Made by a program: the position numbers and the translations under genes. A DNA stretch of 64,000 nucleotides from assembly GCF_027409185.1 (NCBI RefSeq), contig NC_084472.1:17346524-17410523 (forward strand). The letters are read 5' to 3'. The DNA comes from Cynocephalus volans. Its lineage: Eukaryota; Chordata; Mammalia; Dermoptera; Cynocephalidae. Below are positions 40,201-52,200 of this stretch, piece by piece; positions within the stretch are counted from its first letter, which is position 1, and each line of letters begins with the position of its first letter. A model generated the notes under the pieces. That model was given only the letters and a program-made list of their open reading frames with translations, did no database searches and had not been told where the DNA came from.

Positions 40201-43200
40201 TAGAAAAAATTTGATTGTAATGTGTTGTTTTTGTGTGTGTGTGCTTGTTTTTTGAGTAGTTGATGGATTTACAACTGAGTGACAGTAACTTTCGTCGACA
40301 CATCCTGTTGCAATATCTCATTTTATTCCAATATCTCAAGGGGCAGGTCAAATTCAAAAGGTAAGTTAATATGGATAGTAAGTGATTTATAAAGAGCAGC
40401 GAAGAAAAGGACTTGCTTATTGTCGTATTTGTTTTATGTACTGGGCCCATTTTATGTATAAGGGTTACATCCCTAAAACACTTCTATTGCTGTAGACGTA
40501 TAGCTAATTGGGGGCTTTTAGATGTAAAGATATTTGTTTTAAGGAAAAGTGCTACCTATATCTACTATTATGTGAGCCTTCCCTGCTGAGCTCCAGGGCT
40601 TCCCAAGAGTTCTCGTTTTTATTACTGGGTGGTAGCCTCCTCTCCATCATTCCCTTCTCATCTCACTCAGCCCTCCTCCAAAGCTAATTTGCAAACTAAG
40701 CCAATAATACTTTTCTCACAAGGTATAGAGCTGTCTAGGACATTAAAACTGAATTTCAAAGCAAATAAAGTCTTGAAGCAAAAAGGAGTTCCATTTTCTT
40801 TGGGGTTACACAAAACTTCATCAGAATCTCTACTTTCTATCTAATCCCTCCGCCAGGCAGGCTACCTCCTCTTGTCCTGTCCATAACTGAAGTGGAGCTC
40901 ACTGTTACTTGACAATACTTACGTTACATACACAAACCAGCATGGTATTAGTTGTATAAAGGACCTAACTTTACTGCCTGCTGGTTTTTAATCCCAGTGT
41001 CATCACTCACTGGCTTCAGTGAAGCTCTTTCAGACTTGCAATTTTAAGGGAGCATGTGGTAAATACTCAAAAATGTTATTTCTTGTCCTTCTATTTTGGA
41101 TCGTAGTAGAAAGATCAAGGACTTTGGAGTCAGACCTAGGTTTGAATTCAAGCTTCGTGGCCTTGGGCACATCATTGAGTCACTGTGGTCTCTGTTTAAT
41201 ATGTGCGTGCAGTTATTCTGAGAGCTCAGTGAGTAACGCATGTAAAGTGCTCAGATCCTAGCACATGCCGGCCTGTCGGTAGTTACTGGACCCCTGTAAA
41301 GTGCCTAGTGCAGTCAGTTAATGGCAGCTAATAATAATTTGGGTTTGCCTGCAGCCTTTTCTAGGGTTGCAGGTTTGGGGAGGTTTCATTGTATTTTGAA
41401 TGAGTTTTAAAGGAATATAGCAGGCCTATCTGAAGGTGCATCATGTATAGAAATATCTTAATATTGTCTCAGAGGTTTTCATCTCATATTAAACTTATTT
41501 TAGGAAATATTCATTGCTCTGTTCATAGTTATTCAGATTGACTAGTTGAATGTTTTATTCTCCATATGTACCTTCATGTCTTCAGTTCTAACCCTCTTAT
41601 CTAGAGGATGAATGCAAGAGTTTTCCCTTATGACCCTCTCATTTGTGACTGTTCTTATCTTGGTAACTTTTGATACTGTTTACAGTATGGTTAACTTATA
41701 GATTAAATGCTTTTCATTTTTTCAAGACCAAAAATAAACCTTAAAATTGAATATATGTTGCTGTAACTCAAGCATGCTTTTATTGCTTTGTTCCCTAGTT
41801 CAAACTATGTTTTAACTGATGAGCAATCACTGTGGATTGAAGACACTACAAAATCAGTCTATCAAGTAAGTTCAACGTGCAACAAACCCATGATTGAAAA
41901 AAATGGAAATTTAGAATTTTCTTTGTTTCAGCCCCAAATAGGAAAATAAGGATAAAGTTAAGCTCAGGTACAAGACCATAAACACTTCTTGGTTCTCTGC
42001 CTACAAACCACTCCTATGATGCAGAAAGTTGTTGAAAGCTTAGTATATTCTTTCTAATCACAGCTACTATCTGAAAACCCCCCCGATGGAGAAAGATTTT
42101 CAAAGATGGTAGAGGTATGTGCTTTATATTTACATGTCTTCTTAGTAACATAGAATTTCAAAGTATTTCATTATGAAAATGTGATTTGTTTTTCCCAGCA
42201 TATATTAAACACTGAAGAAAACTGGAACTCGTGGAAAAATGAAGGCTGCCCAAGTTTTGTGAAAGAAAGGTAAATATGTACTTATCACAAGACATTTGAG
42301 AAAGGCATTTCAAAACAGTTTGATATTATTTTATATCGTAGGGATATGTGTACATGTATTTCACACAAGAAATGTAAGTTGAGCTCTATAAGAGTACAGC
42401 CGCTTTTATTTACTTCTATTTGTATTTTTTAACTCAAATTTCTTGTCAATAAGTTCCCAGAACAAATTGCTCTATGTTAATTATTGAAAAAATGCTGTGT
42501 ATCTACTTGTAATTTGCCCTATTATGTGGCATTTTTGTCTGCTTTCTGGTCGAGTGTTCTATTGTAATATGAAGCTTTCACCTTTTTTAGGAAGAAAACA
42601 ATAGCTGAATTTTCTTCTACATTTAACACACTGCCATTTCTGCTATCCATCTGTAATTCCAAAAACAGTGTATGCTTTGTTCACCACAGATCATCAGATA
42701 CCAAGCCTGCGAGAGTAGTACGGAAGAGAACAGCACCAGAGGACTTCCTAGGGAAAGGACCCAGCAAAAAAATTCTGATGGGAAAGTAGGTTAACTTGTC
42801 TTCATATGTGGAATGTTCTTAGTTATTTTTATATTTTGAAGAAGTTACAATAAGAACTCTCCAGATTTTTGCATCCAAATAGAATATGAATTTGTGTTGG
42901 TCACACACACATGACTAAAGCAAGCCACACATCCTGTTGATCTGTAGTGATCATTATGTGGGTTCCTGTAACTAAACCTTCATTTTGTCTCCAGCTTCCA
43001 ATGGCTCTAGGCTATCCCATTTTTCCCATGTCACAGACAATGGAATTGTTTAGATTGATGCAGCTCACTTTTAGTTGTTGTAAGGTACCACAGTCCTTGA
43101 GATCTTTCCCTTCCAGTTAACCATTCATTGGTTTCTATTGTGCTTGAATATTTTTAGAAAAAACTAATAATTATATGATTATCATTAAACATATGCTCAT

Positions 43201-46200
43201 ACAGAAAATTTGTTAAATACCAGAAACTATGAAGAAAAAAGTAAAACTCATATTTTCACCACCCAGAATTCCCGTTTACATTATATTGTTTTTCTATTCA
43301 GTTTTAAGACATATAAGGATGATGTTCATAAAAATTTTATTTATGTGTCTATTTTGTAGTGAGGAGTTAACAAGGCTTTGGAATCTCTGTCCTGATAATA
43401 TAGAAGCCTGCAAATCAGAGACAAGGCAAGTTTAAAAATATTCAAATGAAGTGTTGCTTTTCTCAAATGTTAAGTAGGGTAGAATGGAGCCTTTTCCCAG
43501 CTATGTTCAGAGCTCAAAAGAAATGTAAAAGTTTATTGTGATTGACTTTTGCACAGCAGAATATGGCTTCCCACATAAAACACCTAGAAGCACGGATAAA
43601 ATTATTTTAGAAATCACAAGAAAGTAAAGATTCACAAAAGAAAATGGAACTAAAAACCAGAAGAGTAAGGCTACAATACAAACTGATGTCGTGTCTAGCT
43701 GAGTAGCAGTATGGATGATTCCCAGGTCAGAGAAAAGAAAGGAAGATAAGGCCTTAGGCCTGCACGAATTTGTGGCTAATTTCCCCTGAATGAAGCTGAA
43801 ACTATTGAAGCATTTCACTATCTGTAAAAGAAAGGTATGTGGGGAGAGGGGGTCATGCTCACTGGCACAGGAAACAGTGAAGCTTATCTGTTTCTACCTG
43901 GGTGTGGGTGAAAGCAAAAAGTATTCCCTAAGAAATTATAATGACAGGTCTGCTCCCATACAGTTTTAAACTTATCCTGTAAGCAGTGTAAATGAGCCCC
44001 CAAGCTATGACAGTGAACTAGAAAGCCCCAGTCTGAAGGTCACACCTTTAACACAGGCCACACAAGGTCCCCACAGATAAAAGTCTGAAGATAAATTCAC
44101 CATCCAAACTTAGAAACAAAGAAACAATATACCATGAGTAAGAATTGACAAATAGAACAAGCAAAAAAATTTGAATAATAAAACCATCAGATGAAAGGTG
44201 TAAAATAAGTATATTTCAGATCATTAAAGACAAGAAGGAACTAAAAAAAGAAAGAAACATGACACTATCGGAAAGGCTCAGACAAATTTGAAAAAACAAT
44301 ATATTTTTTTTTTTTAGTTTGTATATTCAACATTACACAATGTAATCATTTAATATTTCTAAAAATGAGAAAATATTGTCATTGAAATTACACAATAGAT
44401 TAAATAGCAGACTAGACATAGGTAAAGTAAGAGTTAATGAGTTAATTAATGATTACGAAATGACCCAGAAAGAAAGCAGTAAAAAGTTAGAAAATAAGAG
44501 TTAAGAACAATAGAATGTGCAACAAACTTCTAGTGGCAGAAGGAAATAATAGAGAATGGGAAAGAGGCAATAACTGAGATAATGACTAAGAATAGGCATG
44601 AATTCTTAGCTTCTAAAAAGTATAGGCCTTAAGTGAAAGTATAGGCCTAAACTGAAAAATCCATCTCTCCATACATAATAATGTCACTAGAGAGAAAAAG
44701 CAGATAACCTGCAAAAGAGCAAAATTTAAACTAACAGCCAACTTCAAGAACAACAAAAGAAATGAGAAGACAATAAGATATGACCTTCAAAGTGTTTTAA
44801 GAAAGTATCAACCCAGAATTCTGTAAACAAGTTAAAACAATCATGGTCAGTCGAGTGATTGAGAAACAGTTATTTTCAAACTAAAATTGTACGAATCTGT
44901 TATACTAAAAAAGCTGTCATAAAATTATAGAAGGAAATTTAACCCAGAAAGGAGGAGTAAATCATTAGAATTACTGTGCAAAGACATTGGTAAACGTGAA
45001 GAAATCTGAATAAATCTTGTCAAGTATTCACTGTATATAACAATAATAATTACTTATTGGGGATTATGTTAAAAAGTGGAACTAATGTATTTTCTAAAAG
45101 TGATTAGAATTAAAAAATGTTACAGATGAAGCTAGGGATAATGATTAACTAGACTTTCAGTCAAGCATGCTTGTTAAGTCTGTAAAGAAATAGAAAATAT
45201 AATTTTTAAACAAATTGAAGGGTAAAAAGATAAGTATAGAATGCTACACTTCCCTCTGTGTAATGGAGACGAAAAAAGGATTGATTACTCAAAGCACCGT
45301 GAATGCCATGAGAGGCCCAAAGTGACTGCACTTCAGCAACTCCCCTGTTAGAAGGAGAAAGCTGAATGTGACAGCCCTGTTCAAAGTTAGCTTCTCTTTT
45401 TTATTGTAAAGACAAAGAAGTTTCACAAGAAAAATCAGTTGATTCAATCATCAAAGAAAGACATAAAAACAAAGGCAGTATAAAACTAGTAACAGCAGTA
45501 AAATTAACTTGACATTCCACAATGCAATTTGTAAAAAGCCAAGTTGATCCACCAACAAACAGCTTGCTCCTTAGCAAACATTTGCTTTCCCTACAGCAAT
45601 TTCCTCAGCATATTTAAACAACAATCAAGCAGCTTCCTCAACATATCTTAACAACAATCAGTAGGTTAAGCTGCGTCAAGGACATCTGCCCTTAGAGCCA
45701 GCAGTTTTGCTGTGGTACAGTTCTTTATCTACAACAGAGACTTTAGCCTGGGGAAAGTTTCCTGTCTTTCACAAGCTTAACATTTCTATGTGTAATTCTT
45801 AAAAGTTAGGTTATACCTGAAACTACAGGGCCTTGGAAGCTAGGCCCTGTGAAATACATTTGCCTTAAAAATGTTAGTATCCTCCACATAGAAAATTCAA
45901 GCAATCAAATAGAAGGTAGGAGAAGAGGAAAAAAGCATAGAAGAAACAAGTAGTAGCACAAAACATTATAACACCAAGGTCAAGGGTTCAGATCCCTGAA
46001 CTGGCTAGCTGCCAAAAAAAAAAGCATGCACAAAACAGTATAATTAAAATAAACTCAAATATATAATAAATGTAAATGGATTTTCTGGTTCAAAGACATA
46101 TATTGGCATTATATTTTTAAAATACATCTATGTGTTATTTACAAGAAACACACCTTAAAAATAAGGATATGGAAAAGTTGAAACTAAAAATAAAAAAAGG

Positions 46201-49200
46201 TATTAGGGGCCGGCCCTGTGGCTCACTCGGGAGAGTGTGGTGCTGGTAGTGCCAAGGCCACGGGTTCGGATCCTATATAGGGATAGCCGGTGCGCTCACT
46301 GGCTGAGCGAGGTGCAGACGACACCAAGCCAAGGGTTGCAATCCCCTTACCGGTCACAAAAAAATAAAATAAAATAAAATAAAGATGGTCATCACATAAA
46401 GATAAAAAGAAAACAATTGTATCAGAAATATGCAGACATTCTAAACTTTATTTCCTAAAAATGTAGTCTCAAAAATTTGACAGAAGTAGAATGAGAAATT
46501 GAATGATCCACCATCTAGTAGAATTTTGATATATCTTTCCCAGTAATTGATCTAGTAGAAAAAAACTTAGTATATTACATGCACAATTCAATAAGGTAAT
46601 TAACAGGTTTCATCTTATAGAAACCATTAATTTATTTAAATTGTACATGAATAACAAAAAATTATAAAAATATGTTAAAAAATTTGAACACTTCTAAATA
46701 ACCCCTGAATAAAAGAAGAAATAATGGAAATTATAAAACATAGAACTAAATGACAGTGAAATTACTACATTTTCAGACTTTGGGAATCAAGCAGTAGAAC
46801 ACAGAAGGAAATCTATAGACTTAAGTGTTAATTTTTAGATTTTATTCTTTATAAAAATATAAACTGAGTGAAGTCCAGCGCTGAGTCAGTCAGAAGAACA
46901 AAGTAAACTCAGAAAGTAGAAAGTAAAATTAGAAATCAATAAAATAGCAAACAAATCATAGGATCAACAAAACCAAAAGTTTTTTTAAGATTGGGAAAAA
47001 TAGAAAACTTCTAGCAACATTGTTAAAATTGGATTCCTGCTGAATCTATGAGAATAAGTCAACCCACTAGAAAAATGGACAAAGGAATAGTCCGTTTCAG
47101 AAGTAGAAACCTTAATAAGCCTCTGAAAAGATGCTCAACTTCACTAGTAACCAGAATTACAGTTAAAAGCTACAGCAGTCAGTGGTGCTGGTGGGAGTCT
47201 AAATGACACAGTCGCTTTGGCAATGTATGAAAATTAAGGATGTGCATACCAAAGACCCAGCCATTCCACTCTAAGGTATATTGATCCTAAAACAGTGTTT
47301 AAAAATTTCAGGTTAAGAGTCATTGGTGGTTTGTGAATGTAGTTTAGTAATTTCAACCAGCATTTTTTTAGTGAAATAGAAAATAAACTTTTGTGAAACA
47401 TTAGATTTACTTAAATATGTGGTACACATACTTGCATATGTGTATTGGGTTGCAGTATAAATTGAATTTCTTACTGTGGATGACAGTGGAAGTTTAAAGG
47501 CCACAGCACTTCATCTGCACAATGAGACAGGTACAAGAATGTTCATTTAGAATTGTCAGAGTAAAAAGTGGGAAAATAACCTAAATACCAGTCAACAGGA
47601 TATGGATAATGTGAGGCATATTTATAAAATGGAAATATATACGAGAGTACTTCAAAAAGTTCGTGAAAAAAATAGAATTAAAAGATAATGTGAATCTTTC
47701 CGTGAACTTTTGAAGTATCCTCCTCTCACACAGCATTAGAAAATGAATGGGTGAGAACTACTGTCTCAGCATGAGCAAACTTCAGTTATAGAAGGATACA
47801 AGCAGGAGTCCATTGATAGAAAGTTTGAAAAGATCCAAAGCAATATACACTTAAGTTTTTGTTTTGTTTTGTTTTTTAAAGGCACATGAAAAGTACTAAA
47901 TTCTGAAGAGTAGCTACCTCTAGGGAGAGAGAATGAAATGGGAGGGACACGCAGTCTCAATTGTAACTGTAACGTTTTGAAAAATCTGAAGCAAATATGG
48001 TGAAAACCTGGGATATGGATACAAACATGTTTGTTAAATTAGTCCTGATTGCTTGAAATATATAGACTAATGGTTCCAAAACACTTGTGGTGATAGAGCT
48101 CTGGCTGGGTTTTATTGTGAGTCCTGTTTCGTCTGGTGTGACATGTAGGAGAGTGGTGATAAACTGGTAAGAAACCTCACAGGCCTGTAATGTTTATTGG
48201 TTATTTGCTGGTAAAATTCAAATGCTGTTGAAACCTGGCTGCTCTCTGGGAAATATTTATTTATTTTCCCCTTTGAGAGTTTAGTTTTGAGTCTTTTACC
48301 TCCTTAAAAGTCTGAGTTCCTAAGTAATCTAACTGTAGCTAAAGTATGGGTACTGTTATAATCTTTTATTGCCACCATTTTATGAGTACCAATAAGAATA
48401 TATGTGATCCTCACTGGTTATTTTATAAACGCCCAGGGAATACATGCCAACTTTAGAGGAGTTCTTTGAAGAAGCCATTGAACAGGCAGACCCCGAAAAC
48501 ATGGTTGAAAGTGAATATAAGTAAGTAATGCTTCTCATGAGCCAATTTTAATTTTCTCCAATATTTTTTCTTAGGAATTGTGTATATACTAGAAAGCTTA
48601 CTAAGGGAGGCAGTTGATAGAGTATAATTTCCCTCTTAGGCGAGTTCATGTACCGAGTTGACATTATTACACATCCTGATTTCAAGGTTTATTCCCATTG
48701 ACTCACAAGCATGACTTGGACTCATTCTCGTTTCAGAATATAAGGACCCACCCCCCATCCACTATCACCTCTTTTCTCAGTTCCCCTTCACAGCACCATA
48801 CCTCCCAGTGCCCATTATCCTCATCGCCTTCATTTCCTCATCTCCAGTTCTCTCGTCAGCCCACTCTGTCATTCCACTGAAATAGCTCTTGCTGAGGTCA
48901 CCTCTTTTCTCTTCTTGACCTCTCAGCATTTGCCAGTTGACCTGTCCCTCCATGTTTTCTTCTCTCGGCATCCATGAAACTGTACTCTCCCACTGTTTGT
49001 CCTTTTACTTCGATGCCCACCTGTCTCCATTGCTGGCTTCTCAACCTTTGCCTAATGCTGAAATTTTGGAACAACTTAAGGACTCAGTCTCAGCCTCTTC
49101 TCTAGGGTCTTCTAGATGACACCACATAGTCTCATGGTTTTAAATAGGCATTAGAGAGTAGTGATTTAAGGGCAAGGGCCCTCTTGTGAGAATTTATAGA

Positions 49201-52200
49201 TTCCGATCCCCTCTGCCACTTACTGGCTAGGCAACTAATTTAATCATGTATCTCCTGTGCCTCTTTCTTCATTTGTTAAATAGTAACAGTACCCATTTCA
49301 CAGGGCTGTTCTGAAGATTAAATAAGATGCACTTTGAACCATACATGGCATGTAGTTAGCACTCAGTATTCATGACTAGTGTGACCCTCCCCTGTGACTA
49401 GAGTGGTTACAGTTACTATGACCTCTTAACTAGTCTCTGTAGTCAATAGCCATAACATAGCCAGTGATCTTTAAAATAAATGCACAAGTCCAGTCTCCGC
49501 TTAAGTAAAATTTTACAGGGACTGCCTGTTCCATATTCCTTCCGGGGACCCAAAAAAAGACCTCCTTGGTCTGGCTCATACCTACCTGTGCAGCCATGAC
49601 TCCTCTTGGCTTGTTTTCTCTCTGCTCTAACCACACCAGCCCTGTTTCTCTGCTTCACCTCCAAGCTCTTTCCCTTCAGGACTTTTGTGCTCACTGGCTC
49701 ACTTGCTTGAACCACTTTTCCCCCAGGTCTTCCCACGGCTCCCTCTGTCACTGCAGATCTCCCTGGCTGAGAAGCTCATCCCCATCTCAGTCCCCTCTAC
49801 TGTATTCCTGTGGTGATTTCAAATTCTCATTTCTCATGGTTTTCTCATCCTTGCCACTGTCTGAAGTTGTCTTCTACCGTGTGTTTCAGTAATGATGCAC
49901 ACCAACACATTCCACAGTACTGTACGTCAGGTACTAAGCGCTTACCTTATATCACTTCACAGTTACGGAAACTGAAGCACGGAGGGCAGATAATTCACTG
50001 AAGTTGTCAGTTAGTAAATGGCAGAGCCAGGAAAATCATTCTGGCCTCAAGGGCCCAGCTCTTCACTACAGTGTTATTCTGCCTCAACTCCTGGGGCCTT
50101 ATTATAAATTACATAATAAGTATTTGTTATTGAAACAGTATTAACTTTTTATATAAGACTAGGTGGATTCATTCCCAAAAGTAATCTAGGATTGGTTTAA
50201 GAACTTGAATGGTGTGGATCTGTGAATAAGGTAATTTGTACATGTAATTGACAGGGAATTTTGAAAATGCTTAAGAGAATTAAATTGTATTAAACAGAGA
50301 TGTGTTAAAAAGGAAGCCTCTTACCTCTTAAGGCAAAGCCTCAGCAGGCGTTAACTTGGGAAGAGTCTGCACTGTCTAGGAGTAGTTTTGCAGATCTTCA
50401 CATCCCAAAGATAATTTAGGCTCGTTTATGAGATAACAGAATGAACAAGATTGCTAATCTGTGAATTTTGGGGACAGGAGAGACTTCCAAAAACTCATTA
50501 TAGGAATAAAAAATTTGTGCTTTGGATTCTTCTACAGCTTTGCCTGTTTTTGGAGCATTACCTTTAGAATGTCTCTGATGTGTGTGTTTCTCACCTTATT
50601 GTGTACTGTCTGTTGTTGCTGTGCTTCATTAGGGAACAGTTCATGGATTCTGGCCTTGACATCACTACTTATTGTGTTGGCTACTGGGTGCTTCTCTTTA
50701 GTATTTGAGCCATTTTTATTCATTAAGGCAGTGTTAAGCAAATTAAAGTTTAGATGTTAAATAAATAGAAAACCAAGTACTGGTTAAATTAACATGACCA
50801 AAGCTGTTGAATTTATAAAATATTCTGAAACTCACATCCGCAGGTGACATTGCAAGTATGGATATCAACTCACTGAACATAGATACCTATTATAAATTTA
50901 TGAATTTATTTTTTTCCAAATAACCAGATGGATGATTCCTGTCCTAAACAAACATCTAGTATTAGACTCATACTCATCGACTTAAGTAAAACGTTTATAA
51001 ACTTGTACAATGTGTGCACCGCATATAAGCCCACCTCTTCAGACTCTGTAGTGTCTATTACTGTGTGTAAGTGGACTGAGTACTGAGAGGCTCGTTAGGA
51101 ACAGGGTTAGAATGAAAAGAATGGCACTTTGAGCGACTTACCTTAAGAGTACAGGATTCACATGCAGAATTATATTTAGTAGAAGGGCATACAGAAACAG
51201 AAAAACTATACATTAAAAGACTGACCTCTCTTGCCACAGGGCTGTGAACAATTCAAATTATGGTTGGAGAGCCCTGAGACTGTTGGCACGGAGAAGCCCT
51301 CACTTCTTTCAGCCAACCAACCAGCAGTTTAAAAGTTTGCCAGAGTATCTCGAAAACATGGTAATAAAGCTAGCCAAGGAATTACCAGTAAGTAACATAG
51401 ATCAATTTTTTCATTTCATACCCTTTATTTGACATCTTTAAAGTTGCTATCATTATTTGAGCAAAGATCTGAATTTAAAGTTCATCATGTGAAAAAAAAT
51501 ATTGATCCACAAACCTCCATGTTTTAGAATGAGGAAAAAGTGCATTTAAATTGATAAGTAACTGATGACTTTCTATACAGCATGTAATTTAATGCAAGGT
51601 CCCAATACTTCGGGTAAACTACTATCCACCTGTAAACTCACACATGAATTTTTCCTGTTGCCAATGCTTTATATGGTCTTTTATCAAACACGGTCTAAGG
51701 CGTAGCAGTAGGGAACTTGGCCAATCTTTCTACTCTGTTCTCTTTTCCAGTAAAATTCTTCTTTTTTTTGGTGGCTGGCTGGTATGGGGATCCAAACCCT
51801 TGACCTTGGTGTTACAAGGCTGTGCTCTGACCAACTGAGCTAACTGGCCAGCCCTTCTAATACACATTTCTAACTGCGTTACTACAGTACGGTAATAATG
51901 ATACTGTGTGCCTAAAATCTAACGAAATTACTCAAAAACTTTTAAGGACACTGTTGCTCCCCAGTCTTCCTAAACTCTAGGTTATTTGCAAATTATCTTT
52001 TCATGCTTTCCAGCACCTTCCGGGGTGGGGACAGGGGAGTCTTTCCAACTCTCAGGTCTTTTCCTATTCACTCCTTCTGTAAATTTACTGCCACACTTAT
52101 GATCCTTACCTGAAATTCACATTTAACATGCAGGGGTAAGGTGCTGGGGCCCTGTACTCAGAATCTCACAACCACTCTTAACAAAAATTATCTACAGTTA

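Larger units (their letters stand above)
45889..48065 (+). repeat. Old L1 ORF2 and 3' region
   Basis: Resumes with 'caatcaaatagaaggtagga gaag', continues through 'ttatttacaagaaacacacc', 'aacttctagcaacattg', 'gatgctcaacttcactagt' and ends 'cagcattagaaaatgaatgg'. Broken by two SINEs and one MITE. Confidence 0.7.

Noticed and set aside
42590-42689. A possible extra exon starting after ccttttttag just before THOC1 exon 16
   Set aside because: The acceptor looks strong, but the sequence hits stops and does not belong to the protein; cacag/ATCATCAG at 42690 keeps the frame.
49430-49892. Opposed open frames of about 100 codons in intron 18
   Set aside because: They lie in C/T-rich L2-like repeat sequence.
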